DNA from: Dielma sp000508965
Lineage (GTDB): Bacteria > Bacillota_I > Bacilli_A > Erysipelotrichales > Erysipelotrichaceae
NCBI GenBank assembly: GCA_000508965.1
Contig: BAHV02000010.1
Coordinates: forward strand, 558,001 to 622,000
Length of the DNA: 64,000 bases
Direction of reading: 5' to 3'
This document shows, piece after piece, positions 41,352 through 50,334 of this stretch (the stretch's first letter is position 1; each line of letters starts with the position of its first letter). The notes under the pieces are model-generated. The model did not search any database and was not told the DNA's origin. It saw only the letters and a program-made list of their open reading frames with translations. The translations under genes and the position numbers were made by a program.

Positions 41352-42614
41352 TTACATTACCTCCTTCACATCAGCAATTCTTCCCATGATACCGCTGGCC
41401 GCCGCGATGGCTGGGGAAGCCAGATAAACCTCAGAATCCACATGACCCATGCGGCCGACGAAATTACGGTTGGTGGTGGATACACAGCGTTCACCCTCGG
41501 CGAGAATACCCATATAACCACCCAGACAAGGACCGCAGGTAGGTGTTGAAACAATGCAGCCAGCTTCTATAAAGATATCCATATAACCGCGCTTTACACA
41601 TTCAAGCCAAATCTTTTGCGTAGCAGGAATAATGATGGCACGTACATCACGATGAATTTTCTTGCCCTTTAATACCGCTGCTGCCGCTTCCATGTCGGAA
41701 ATTCTGCCGTTGGTGCATGAACCGATAACAATCTGATCGATCTTTACTTCACCGACTTCATCGATTGTTTTCGTGTTTTCCGGCAGATGCGGAAAAGCAA
41801 TCGTAGATTTAATGGTTGATAAATCAAGATCAATAATTTGATCATAGTCGGCATCTTCATCTGCTTTATATGTTTTATAAGGACGATTGACACGTTCTTT
41901 CACATAAGCTTCAGTAATTTCATCAAACTCAAAGAGTCCGTTTTTGGCTCCGGCTTCAATCGCCATATTGGCGATACACAAGCGATCATCCATACTTAGA
42001 TTTTTTAAACCGTCACCGCTGAATTCCATGGATTTATACAATGCTCCATCAACACCGATCATGCCGATAATATGCAGAATTACATCTTTGCCGCTGACCC
42101 ATGGATTTAATTTGCCATGAATATTAAATTTAATAGCGGCCGGAACCTTGAACCAGCATTCACCGCTTGCCATACCGGCACACATATCCGTAGAGCCCAC
42201 ACCGGTAGAGAAGGCGTTTAATGCGCCATAGGTGCATGTGTGTGAATCAGCGCCGATAATACATTCACCAGGCCCTACCAAGCCTTTTTCCGGAAGCAGA
42301 GCATGTTCAATACCCATTGTACCGACATCATAGAAATTCGCTACGTCAAAGCGTCTGGCAAAGCTTCGGCACTGTTTGCATTGCTGAGCTGCTTTAATAT
42401 CTTTATTAGGTGAGAAATGATCCAAAACAATGGAAACTTTATTTTTATCAAAAATATCCGTAAAACCAGCTTTCTCAAATTCTTTAATCGCTACCGGCGT
42501 CGTAATATCATTGCCCAAAACCATATCTAATTTGGCATTAATCAGCTGACCGGCCGTCACTCGATCCAATCCGGCATGAGCTGCCAGGATTTTTTGTGTC
42601 ATTGTCATTCCCAT
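41352..42614 (-). CDS. leuC: 3-isopropylmalate dehydratase large subunit
   Basis: This 420-residue protein is of the short HACN/archaeal-like type rather than the 460-residue enterobacterial type. The 4Fe-4S cysteines are in VIGSCTNGRISDM and TPTCGPCLGGY. IGADSHTCTYGAL and HALLPEKGLVGPGE are further hallmarks. It isomerises 2-isopropylmalate to 3-isopropylmalate. It lies one base after leuA. Internal ATGs at residues 1, 3 and 5 make the exact start uncertain by a few codons. Confidence 0.96.
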   Translation of the reverse strand: MGMTMTQKILAAHAGLDRVTAGQLINAKLDMVLGNDITTPVAIKEFEKAGFTDIFDKNKVSIVLDHFSPNKDIKAAQQCKQCRSFARRFDVANFYDVGTMGIEHALLPEKGLVGPGECIIGADSHTCTYGALNAFSTGVGSTDMCAGMASGECWFKVPAAIKFNIHGKLNPWVSGKDVILHIIGMIGVDGALYKSMEFSGDGLKNLSMDDRLCIANMAIEAGAKNGLFEFDEITEAYVKERVNRPYKTYKADEDADYDQIIDLDLSTIKSTIAFPHLPENTKTIDEVGEVKIDQIVIGSCTNGRISDMEAAAAVLKGKKIHRDVRAIIIPATQKIWLECVKRGYMDIFIEAGCIVSTPTCGPCLGGYMGILAEGERCVSTTNRNFVGRMGHVDSEVYLASPAIAAASGIMGRIADVKEVM

Positions 42615-42615
42615 C

Positions 42616-44280
42616 TTATTTTCCTCCCATTAAACGATTTACCGCCGAGAATAAGGCGATTACACTGGCGGCGATAATATCATCATGAATACCGGCGCCC
42701 CAGTACATCGATCCATTTTCATCATGGATTCCCACATAAGCAACCGCCTGTGAAGTTGATCCCTTTGTCAGTGCATGTTCTTTATAAAGCAGATCCTTAT
42801 AATTAATATTTAAGGATGAAGTAATCGCATTGCTTACGGCATCAAGGCGTCCGTTGCCGCGGCCGACAATATCTCTTTTTTCACCATTCATTTCAATCGT
42901 TAAAGTAACCATCACTTCATTTGTTCTGACAAAATGATAATCCAGCATATGAAGCGGCATCGTTTTGTTGAAGTATTCCTGTCTGAAGATATCAAGAATT
43001 TCATCACTCTTTAATTCTTGATGACGATGATCAGAAATACCCTTCATCAGATAACCGATATCCTCACGCATTTCCTTTGGCGTATCATAACCGAATTTTT
43101 GTTCCAGCAGATAACCGATGCCGCCTTTGCCTGACTGTGAGTTAATGCGGATAACACCGCCGTCATACTGTCTTCCGACATCCTGCGGATCTACCGGCAG
43201 ATAAGGTACGGTCCATAGTTCCAGCTGTTTCTCTTCACGCCATTTCATACCCTTGGCAATCGCATCCTGATGACTGCCGGAGAATGCCGCAAATACTAAT
43301 TCACCGGAATAGGGCGAACGCTCATAGACATGCATGCGCGTTACCCGCTCGTATACTTCAATAATTTCAGGAATATCAGTAAAATCAAGATTCGGTTCTA
43401 CTCCCTGAGAATACATATTCATTGCCAAGGTGATAATATCTACATTACCGGTACGTTCACCATTGCCAAATAATGTACCCTCTATGCGGTCAGCTCCCGC
43501 CAGCAAGCCCATTTCACTGTCAGCAACACCACAGCCGCGGTCATTATGCGGATGCAGGGATACGATAATATTATCCCGCTCATGGAGATGATCACACATA
43601 TATTCAATCTGATTGGCATACACATGCGGCATGCTGACCTGAACCGTCACCGGCAGATTAATAATTACTTTATTCTCAGGGGTAGGCTTTAAGATATCAA
43701 TGACAGCATTACAGATATCAGCTGCGAAATCCATTTCCGTTTGGGTGAAGCTTTCCGGTGAATATTCAAATTGATAATTACCCTTGGTTTCATCAGCAAT
43801 TGACTTAATCAGCTTAGCGCCGTCAACTGCAATCTGGATGATTTCTTCCTTGCTTTTCTTGAACACTTGTTCACGCTGGGCAACGGAAGTAGAATTATAC
43901 AGGTGAACGATCGCTTTTTTAGCCCCCTTCAAGGCATCAAACGTCTTACGGATAATATGCTCTCTAGCCTGTGTCAGCACCTGAATCGTCACATCATCAG
44001 GAATCAGATTCTGATCGATCAGCGCTCTTAAAAATTCGTATTCAGTTTCACTGGCTGCCGGAAAGCCTACTTCAATTTCCTTAAAACCGACATCTACCAG
44101 CATTTTAAAGAATTCAAGCTTTTCCTCAAGGCTCATCGGTATAATTAAACTCTGATTGCCATCTCGTAAATCAACGCTGCACCAAATTGGCGCATGATCG
44201 ACGTAATCCTTTTTGATCCAGCGCATCGGTGCGTTTTCTACATTAAAATATGTACGCTGATATTTATTCGCATGTTTCAT
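42616..44280 (-). CDS. leuA: 2-isopropylmalate synthase (long LeuA2 type)
   Basis: At 554 residues it has the LeuA2 form. The DRE-TIM barrel shows WCSVDLRDGNQSLI, FKEIEVGFPAASETEYEF, SLHPHNDRGCGVADSEM (metal-binding HxH-type) and GTLFGNGERTGNVD. The C-terminal regulatory domain (VMVTLTIEMNGE, GNGRLDAVSNAI) binds leucine. It condenses acetyl-CoA with 2-ketoisovalerate. It is the first gene behind the minus-strand T-box, with a GGGAGGG site. Confidence 0.96.
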   Translation of the reverse strand: MKHANKYQRTYFNVENAPMRWIKKDYVDHAPIWCSVDLRDGNQSLIIPMSLEEKLEFFKMLVDVGFKEIEVGFPAASETEYEFLRALIDQNLIPDDVTIQVLTQAREHIIRKTFDALKGAKKAIVHLYNSTSVAQREQVFKKSKEEIIQIAVDGAKLIKSIADETKGNYQFEYSPESFTQTEMDFAADICNAVIDILKPTPENKVIINLPVTVQVSMPHVYANQIEYMCDHLHERDNIIVSLHPHNDRGCGVADSEMGLLAGADRIEGTLFGNGERTGNVDIITLAMNMYSQGVEPNLDFTDIPEIIEVYERVTRMHVYERSPYSGELVFAAFSGSHQDAIAKGMKWREEKQLELWTVPYLPVDPQDVGRQYDGGVIRINSQSGKGGIGYLLEQKFGYDTPKEMREDIGYLMKGISDHRHQELKSDEILDIFRQEYFNKTMPLHMLDYHFVRTNEVMVTLTIEMNGEKRDIVGRGNGRLDAVSNAITSSLNINYKDLLYKEHALTKGSTSQAVAYVGIHDENGSMYWGAGIHDDIIAASVIALFSAVNRLMGGK

Positions 44281-44289
44281 TTTTATGTC

Positions 44290-44557
44290 CCTCCCAATAA
44301 AAAAAGCCCAGTCTTATCAAAAAGACGGAGCTTAACACCGCGGTACCACTTTTCTTGATATCAAATTGATATCCTCTCAGCCAGTTTCAAACAAAACTGT
44401 TCTTCAATAACGGGAAGTCCCGACTTCCTTACTCGTTGCCTTTCAGGTTGCAGCTAACGGGCGAGAGCTAGATGTATATGGTACTGCTTCACATCAGCCA
44501 GCAGCTTTCTGTATCCGTTTTCCATCAGCATTTCCCGATCATCGCTTTTTATTTGAT
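44290..44557 (-). promoter_or_regulatory. T-box riboswitch of the leucine operon
   Basis: On the minus strand the T-box motif AAGTGGTACCGCGG (44351 down to 44338) precedes a terminator whose arms are AAGCTCCGTCTTTTT and AAGACTGGGCTT, followed by a T run. The upstream part forms the usual stem I. Leucine codons CTA and CTC occur together near ATACATCTAGCTCTC and are the specifier candidates. The downstream genes make tRNA-Leu the expected ligand. Confidence 0.9.
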
Positions 44558-44563
44558 ACTAAG

Positions 44564-44592
44564 AGAATACCCTTGTTTCATGAAAATGTCAA
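44564..44592 (-). promoter_or_regulatory. promoter of the leucine operon
   Basis: On the minus strand: TTGACA, a 17-base spacer, TATTCT. Confidence 0.8.
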
Positions 44593-44633
44593 GACTATTT
44601 ACAGCTTATTTCATAAATTTACAATAAATGAAA

Positions 44634-45413
44634 TTAATACTCCTTGATGACTCTGATCCAGCAAGTTGTTTTCTTGGGCGGATCATTTTCTTCTACCATT
44701 GTTTTCTTTTCATAAGTGACAGATTTAGGCAGCTTTGATTCATAGTTACTTTTGTTTATAGAACGCTGCACTGAGTTATTGCTTACGTCGATGCCGCATT
44801 GCCAGTCAATATTGCCGTTATCATACATATCGGCTTCATGAATACAGTCATACTCATCATCATCACTCTGGGTATTAGTGAAATTAGCTTCGGATTGTGA
44901 AATATTAGCTTCGATTTCATCATCCATTTGCTGCATCTGTGATTTTTTCACTGGGTTTGGCTGACGCTTTGTGCATGTATCATAATTTGAGCAATCTTTA
45001 CAGAATTCATCTTCACTGACCATCTCATCATAAGGATCATCAAAACTTGCACAGAGTGAATCATCAAATAGATCATAAGGACTTTGATCATCCTCTTTCC
45101 AGACATGCTGATCCCCGTATTCCCTGATTCTTTCTTTTACCTTATCGAAAGTATCTTCCTCATGATCAATTAAATCATAAGGGCTGCGGTCTTGCTCATG
45201 CCATACGGCAGTTTCATTTTGATCATCATTGACTGAATTCATCGCAGCTTCTTCACCGTCTGCTTCCATAAGGTCATAAGGACTGATGTCTTCTTCGCGC
45301 CATACCGGCTTTGTCTGAATGGATGGATCTTTTACTTCTTCATCAAGAAATGGCTTAAATTCTTCTTCAAAGTTTAACTGATCATTATCCAGATCCACAT
45401 AAATTTTATCCAT
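44634..45413 (-). CDS. acidic protein with triplicated W-E-D-SPYDL motif, unrecognised
   Basis: The start is ATG 45413 behind AAGGAGAATG, giving 259 residues. Three copies of V-W-x-E-x-D-x-SPYDL occur in the first 130 residues (VWREEDISPYDL, VWHEQDRSPYDL, VWKEDDQSPYDL), separated by about 35 acidic residues. A small Cys cluster follows (CKDCSNYDTC), then a helical, Asp-rich stretch and a basic tail. There is no signal peptide or membrane helix. I do not recognise the family. The repeats look like short linear interaction motifs in a disordered protein. Convergent with nothing; it sits between the leu promoter and a divergent gene. Confidence 0.65.
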   Translation of the reverse strand: MDKIYVDLDNDQLNFEEEFKPFLDEEVKDPSIQTKPVWREEDISPYDLMEADGEEAAMNSVNDDQNETAVWHEQDRSPYDLIDHEEDTFDKVKERIREYGDQHVWKEDDQSPYDLFDDSLCASFDDPYDEMVSEDEFCKDCSNYDTCTKRQPNPVKKSQMQQMDDEIEANISQSEANFTNTQSDDDEYDCIHEADMYDNGNIDWQCGIDVSNNSVQRSINKSNYESKLPKSVTYEKKTMVEENDPPKKTTCWIRVIKEY

Positions 45414-45426
45414 AACATTCTCCTTT

Positions 45427-45449
45427 CTTCTACCCATACTATGTAGAAG
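45427..45449. promoter_or_regulatory. inverted repeat upstream of the SPYDL-repeat gene
   Basis: CTTCTAC, nine bases, GTAGAAG, located just upstream of the minus-strand ribosome site. It could be an operator or a 5' UTR hairpin. Confidence 0.4.
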
Positions 45450-45627
45450 TAGGCATTTGGTTCATCACTCACTTCATTCTTATTCAGAAATATTTGCTGG
45501 TGTAATGGTTCTGATAAGAAAAAACTGATATAATTAATTTATCAAAATAACATGTATGATATGCGCATGGTAATAAAGCAGCTTTAAGATTGATAGGTTT
45601 GAATAATCAAAAATCGGAGGGCTTTTT

Positions 45628-47073
45628 ATGAGCAAAGAAAATAATCATGTGAACCGCACGCTGGCAATCATCATCATTGCTTCATTTTGTCTGCTTGCTT
45701 TAGCGTTTGGCATGAGCCATCCGCGAAAACGGGATGTTCCGGTTTCAGCAGACGGCGGCAGTATTTTTATGTCTTATGACGGCCCGATTTTTCCTTTGAC
45801 AAGCAGGGAAGCGGCGCCATGGATTGAAGTATCTCGTGAAATTGAATTAGATTTTTCCGGTTATGACAATGCTGAACAGAAACATCAAAGGATAAGGGAA
45901 TGTAAGGTCTATGATCGCTATACTCTCACTAACACAAGTGATGAAAATCAAACACTCACAATCATGTATCCCTATCTTTCATCCTTTTATGCTAAGCTGA
46001 ATCCAAGCATTACCGTGAATGGCAAGGAAACAGAAACTGCGCTTTATAGTGGCATGTATAGCGGCGGCTTCAGCGGCGCGGGTGATAATACTGAAAGTTT
46101 GAACCTCAATAGAATTGCATCATGGGAGGGTTATAAAGCACTGCTTGCTGATGACGCGTATATGAAGACAGCATTCAGTGAGGTTCCAATCCTCAATGAG
46201 CCGGTAATTGTTTATGAATTAAGTGAGATTAGTGACGGCGGCTCTGATGCGGCTGCGCCTACCCTGAATATTGAATTTACGATGGATTATAAACAAACTG
46301 CAATTTTCACCTATGGTTTTAATGGCGGGATGAATGATCCTGAACATAATTATTCAGCACGCAGCTTCTTCATTCCTACTAAAAATGATTATGATTATGG
46401 GATGAAAAAAATGCTGATTTTATTAGGCGAGGATATTGATGAATATCATGTGCAGGGTTATGAAAATGGCGGCTGTAAATCCGGGGAGGAGATCGAAGGA
46501 GCAAAAGCTTCAGTTAACCGTTATGAAACAACACTTAAAGAAATACTTAGAACGATTACTTCAGCTTATTATGAAGTAAGGCTCAAAACTATGACTGATG
46601 ATGAAGCAGCAATGCAATTGGCTGATAACATCAGTGAAGAATTATTTTATGGAGAATTGTGCCGGATGCTGAAGCAATATAGCATCATCGGAACTGAAAC
46701 AAAGGAAAGATATCAAAGCGGCATGCTGGAGGAAATGCTTAATGATACTGAAAATTATAAACGGTTTTTCTATGATGCTTTTGAAATCACTATTCCGGCA
46801 GGTGAAGGCGTCTTTGTTGATGTGGAATTTAGGAAAAGAGGAAGCTTTGATTTCGGCGGGACGGGCAGGAAGAATATAGGGGTTACCGGTTATGATTTAG
46901 TGACGCAGCTTGGCTCAACGCTGAACTTTAAGAAACAGTCATTGATATTGACTAATGATAAGGGGATTGAAATAGTGAAACAAAATTTGGGCATTGATCC
47001 TGCTCAACATCATGCCGAGCTTGATTTGAATGTGGAGCACTATTACCTTGAAGTGAAATCCATTGACCAATAG
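45628..47073 (+). CDS. membrane-anchored extracellular protein, unrecognised
   Basis: This 481-residue protein has a single hydrophobic segment at residues 10-30 (LAIIIIASFCLLALAFGM) without a clear cleavage site, so it is probably anchored with the body outside. The rest is beta-rich with one helical insert near 285-370. Segments such as YTLTNTSDENQTLTIMYPYL and EITIPAGEGVFVDVEFRKRG suggest Ig-like sandwich domains. No enzyme motif is visible. It has a CGGAGGG ribosome site. A TATAAT lies about 90 bases upstream. Confidence 0.6.
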   Translation: MSKENNHVNRTLAIIIIASFCLLALAFGMSHPRKRDVPVSADGGSIFMSYDGPIFPLTSREAAPWIEVSREIELDFSGYDNAEQKHQRIRECKVYDRYTLTNTSDENQTLTIMYPYLSSFYAKLNPSITVNGKETETALYSGMYSGGFSGAGDNTESLNLNRIASWEGYKALLADDAYMKTAFSEVPILNEPVIVYELSEISDGGSDAAAPTLNIEFTMDYKQTAIFTYGFNGGMNDPEHNYSARSFFIPTKNDYDYGMKKMLILLGEDIDEYHVQGYENGGCKSGEEIEGAKASVNRYETTLKEILRTITSAYYEVRLKTMTDDEAAMQLADNISEELFYGELCRMLKQYSIIGTETKERYQSGMLEEMLNDTENYKRFFYDAFEITIPAGEGVFVDVEFRKRGSFDFGGTGRKNIGVTGYDLVTQLGSTLNFKKQSLILTNDKGIEIVKQNLGIDPAQHHAELDLNVEHYYLEVKSIDQ

Positions 47074-47106
47074 TCTTTTATGGGAATACTGGCATTTCAC
47101 CCAGCC

Positions 47107-47135
47107 TTGACATTTGTGAAAGGCTATCTTAAAAT
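47107..47135 (+). promoter_or_regulatory. promoter of the ABC-F leader transcript
   Basis: TTGACA, a 17-base spacer and TAAAAT. The predicted start near 47142 leaves a leader of about 260 bases before the ABC-F gene. Confidence 0.7.
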
Positions 47136-47168
47136 AATTATATCATTTCTAAAGGAGGTGCAGGGCAA

Positions 47169-47288
47169 ATGATGATTCGTATGATAGAGAGTACAAAACA
47201 TAACCAACAGTTAGCGCATGATGCTTTTTGTCGTACGATAACATTCACAGTTTTTCTTGGAAATAGGGACGAGTGCGTCAATTTTTAG
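47169..47288 (+). CDS. 39-codon leader ORF upstream of the ABC-F gene
   Basis: ATG 47169 follows a strong AAAGGAGGTG. The product is MMIRMIESTKHN...NRDECVNF, without known similarity. Its stop is 14 bases before a terminator-like hairpin. It is placed as expected for a leader peptide whose stalled translation controls read-through into the ABC-F gene. Confidence 0.5.
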   Translation: MMIRMIESTKHNQQLAHDAFCRTITFTVFLGNRDECVNF

Positions 47289-47301
47289 GGAAAACTTAAG
47301 T

Positions 47302-47370
47302 AAAAAGCCTTGCATCAATATTATTTTATAATTTTGAATGTCCCACTTTTTGCTGGGGCTTTTTCTTTTC
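47302..47370 (+). promoter_or_regulatory. attenuator hairpin of the ABC-F gene
   Basis: AAAAAGCC (47302-47309) and GGCTTTTT (47357-47364) pair over eight bases, followed by CTTTTC. It lies wholly between the leader ORF and the ABC-F start, so it is read as a conditional terminator. The loop of 47 bases leaves room for an alternative structure. Confidence 0.55.
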
Positions 47371-47400
47371 CCACAATGAATATGGAAAGGAAATTTTATT

Positions 47401-48996
47401 ATGACAATACAATTAAATCATGTCACAAAGACATATACTCAGGACATTGTTCTGGATGATATCACATTGAAGATAACGGATGGTGAACATATAGCCGTTG
47501 TTGGTGAAAATGGCTGTGGTAAATCAACCTTATTAAAGGTGATCGCCGGCTTGGAAACGATTCAGGAAGGGGAAGTGCTGATTACTAAGAATACCGGAAT
47601 CGCTTATCTGAATCAGATGTTTGAAGCTTATGAAGGAAATGTTTTAAGTTATCTTATGGAAGCTCACGAGGACATTATTAAGCTGCAGTTACAGCTGCAG
47701 GACTTAGAAGCACAGATGGAAAAAGCTGACGGTCATGAACTTGAAAAAATATTAGATAGATATGGCAAGCTTCAGGCACGTTTTGAAAGCGTGGACGGTT
47801 ATCAGGTGATGGTCGCTGTGGAACAAATCGCCGGTGGTTTGCAGATTGATCATTTGCTTCTAAGTGATTATCAGGTATTAAGCGGCGGCGAGAAAACACG
47901 GGTGAATCTTGCAAAACAATTGCTGATGAAGCCGGATGTGCTGCTTTTAGATGAACCGACGAATCATCTTGATTTTGTTGGAATACGCTGGCTGGAAAAC
48001 TATATTTTAAATCTAAAAGAAACGGTGATTATCGTATCTCACGACCGGACGTTTTTGAATCATACGGTAAAGAAAATCTATGAGATTGCTTATGGTGAAT
48101 TATCGATGTATATCGGTGATTATGATGCCTATCGCAGACAAAAACAGGAACGTTATCTAGTATGGCTGCAGGATTATGAGGAGCAGCAGAAACAGATCAA
48201 AAAGCTGCAGGACGCAATCCGGCGATTCCGTCAATGGGGCCATGAGGGCGATAATGAGAAATTTTTTAAAAAAGCTAAAATGTTAGAAAAAAGATTGGAG
48301 AATATTGAACGTATCAAGCGGCCGCAGATGTTAACACGGCGTTTTAATGTATCGGTTAAGGAGAAAGCGAGTTATTCGAAGAAAGTAATAACGATTCATC
48401 AGCTTTCAAAAGCCTATGGTCAGAAGCAGCTTTTTGATCAGACTGATGCCGGTGTATACTGGCAGGATCGCATTGCTGTCTGTGCCGAGAATGGGCGGGG
48501 AAAAAGTACGCTGATCAAAATGATTATGGGTGAGGAGAATGTTGACAGCGGTGAAATCAGCCTTGCGCCATCTACGCAGATTGGTTATTTGCCGCAAATG
48601 ATTCTTTTTCCCAAAGAGGAGGAAAGAATTCTGGCTTATGCACAGTTTTCATTAGGCTTAAATGAAGAAGATACACGAAGATACCTGACACGCTTTGGCT
48701 TTGATCAGGCGGATATGTATAAACGGCTAAAGGTCCTCAGCGGTGGTGAGCGAACCAGATTAAAGCTGGCACTGATATTAAAGCAGGAAGTAAATCTGAT
48801 TATTTTTGATGAGCCGACAAACCATCTCGATTTTACAAGCATTGAAATTATTGAACAGACTTTACAGGAATATACGGGAACCTTGTTGGTTGTTTCGCAT
48901 GATCGGTATTTCATTCAGACACTCTGTGAAAAGGTCTGGCTGATTAAAGCAGGGAAAATAAAAGAATATCTGAATGATGATTGGCTTGATGATTGA
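47401..48996 (+). CDS. ABC-F family ATPase (ribosome-associated, possible antibiotic-resistance type)
   Basis: This 531-residue protein has two ABC domains in one chain and no membrane segment. Walker A: VGENGCGKST and CAENGRGKST. Signature: LSGGEKTR and LSGGERTR. Walker B: LLLDEPTNHLD and IIFDEPTNHLD. The linker near 245-310 is long, basic and helical (RRFRQWGHEGDNEKFFKKAKMLEKRL), as in P-site-reaching ABC-F proteins. Such proteins bind the ribosomal E site, and some dislodge antibiotics. The attenuator-type leader supports the resistance class, but the drug spectrum cannot be read from sequence. Confidence 0.88.
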   Translation: MTIQLNHVTKTYTQDIVLDDITLKITDGEHIAVVGENGCGKSTLLKVIAGLETIQEGEVLITKNTGIAYLNQMFEAYEGNVLSYLMEAHEDIIKLQLQLQDLEAQMEKADGHELEKILDRYGKLQARFESVDGYQVMVAVEQIAGGLQIDHLLLSDYQVLSGGEKTRVNLAKQLLMKPDVLLLDEPTNHLDFVGIRWLENYILNLKETVIIVSHDRTFLNHTVKKIYEIAYGELSMYIGDYDAYRRQKQERYLVWLQDYEEQQKQIKKLQDAIRRFRQWGHEGDNEKFFKKAKMLEKRLENIERIKRPQMLTRRFNVSVKEKASYSKKVITIHQLSKAYGQKQLFDQTDAGVYWQDRIAVCAENGRGKSTLIKMIMGEENVDSGEISLAPSTQIGYLPQMILFPKEEERILAYAQFSLGLNEEDTRRYLTRFGFDQADMYKRLKVLSGGERTRLKLALILKQEVNLIIFDEPTNHLDFTSIEIIEQTLQEYTGTLLVVSHDRYFIQTLCEKVWLIKAGKIKEYLNDDWLDD

Positions 48997-49072
48997 TTGA
49001 ATTAGAAAATTAGTAATAATTGTACAGTCGTTTTTATCACTTCACCATAGAATAGTGCAGGAGGTGAAGGTA

Positions 49073-49759
49073 ATGACTAAAATTCTTGTATATGATCAAG
49101 ATAAGAATCTGATGTATAACTTTAATAAAAATGAAGATGATCCGATGCCTTATTCTTATGGCCGAACTTTGTTAGTCCGTGAATTCCGCGGTTCTTCAAG
49201 AGCGAATGTATTATGGACGACTACAAGAGCGATGGAAGCATGGAACGATACCCGCCGAACTTACGGCTCAGGGATTCCGGTCGGCTATGCTTTTAAGCGT
49301 ATTTGGGAGGGCGGTCACGGTCAGCAAAGTCAGCATTATGCCGGTGTATCTTTTGATGTCGGTCAGCGGCTGACTGCGGCTCAGCGACGTCAGATTCATC
49401 AGATTGCTACAAATCTGGGGGTATGGGGTTATGTTGAGCCTTTATCAATGACACCGACTTGGGTGCATATGGACCGCCGCTATATTGGCGCGGCCTGCGG
49501 TGGTACCGCTGGTTTTCCAACCTTAAGAAGCGGTAATTCTTCAACCTATGTTTTAGTGCTTCAGGATGCGCTGAATGCGTTAGGCTACGGTACTTCTTAT
49601 TTGGACGGCATCTTTGGCCCGGCAACCAGAAGTGCATTGGTCACATATCAGCGCAATAATGGATTAAGTGCTGATGGCATCTGCGGTTGTGCGACTTGGC
49701 GTAAAATTGTTGCCATGGTAGTTGGTATTGGAAGAACGCCGTCTGTCATTGATTACTAA
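49073..49759 (+). CDS. M15-type peptidase with peptidoglycan-binding domain
   Basis: The start is ATG 49073 behind GGAGGTGAAGG, giving 228 residues. Residues 20-145 resemble the D-Ala-D-Ala carboxypeptidase/VanY fold. The zinc ligands are in SQHYAGVSFDVG (His-x6-Asp) and TWVHMD. Residues 155-220 form a PG_binding_1 domain (VLVLQDALNALGYG, DGIFGPATRSALVTYQRNNGL). There is no signal peptide, so it is exported by another route, acts after lysis, or is a domesticated phage endolysin-like enzyme. Confidence 0.82.
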   Translation: MTKILVYDQDKNLMYNFNKNEDDPMPYSYGRTLLVREFRGSSRANVLWTTTRAMEAWNDTRRTYGSGIPVGYAFKRIWEGGHGQQSQHYAGVSFDVGQRLTAAQRRQIHQIATNLGVWGYVEPLSMTPTWVHMDRRYIGAACGGTAGFPTLRSGNSSTYVLVLQDALNALGYGTSYLDGIFGPATRSALVTYQRNNGLSADGICGCATWRKIVAMVVGIGRTPSVIDY

Positions 49760-49780
49760 GCAGGAAGCAATTCCTGCTTA
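49758..49780 (+). terminator. terminator after the M15 peptidase gene
   Basis: AAGCAGGAA and TTCCTGCTT arms flank a four-base loop. A second related GAAGCAATTTCTGCTCC sequence follows at 49793. Confidence 0.7.
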
Positions 49781-49908
49781 CATATATAAAAAAGAAGCAA
49801 TTTCTGCTCCTTCACCTGCTTTTATATTAACACATTTTCATTGATTTTTCAAGACTTGTATCGATCGTGATGAAGGTGTATTTAGTATGGGAGAGGAAAG
49901 GTGATGCT

Positions 49909-50334
49909 ATGAATACAGGCATTAGAATCAAGCGGCAGTTTATAAAACAGCAGGCAGATGAATTGAATGAGAGGTTATCAGAATTTGGTTATGAATTGAA
50001 GAATGAGGATATCAGAGCATTGCTGAATGAACAAAAGCTGGCTTGTCAGATTCATGGCCTGATTGATTTTGACACTAAAATCATCATGGACGTGGCAGAC
50101 ATTATCAAAGCTTCACCCTATTTAAATCGATATAAGTATCTGGATGGCGTTAAGGCTTTTATTCAGTGTTACTATGCTTGCAGAGCGCATATTTCGGCAA
50201 GTGTTTACGATGACGAGCTGGCTGAATTAATATATAAAATATATTTAAAACATCATGGCGTATTTGACAGGGAAGTTATTTTGGATGTACTAAAAGCGAA
50301 TCAGGAGCAGAAAAATGAAGCATGTACCGATTAG
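49909..50334 (+). CDS. DUF6323-like helical protein
   Basis: The start is ATG 49909 behind AAAGGTGATG, giving 141 residues. It is entirely helical. KNEDIRALLNEQ, a central DIIKASPYLNRYKYLDGV segment and YDDELAELIYKIY match what I remember of DUF6323 proteins, but this cannot be verified here. It overlaps the next gene by 20 bases. The function is unknown. Confidence 0.55.
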   Translation: MNTGIRIKRQFIKQQADELNERLSEFGYELKNEDIRALLNEQKLACQIHGLIDFDTKIIMDVADIIKASPYLNRYKYLDGVKAFIQCYYACRAHISASVYDDELAELIYKIYLKHHGVFDREVILDVLKANQEQKNEACTD

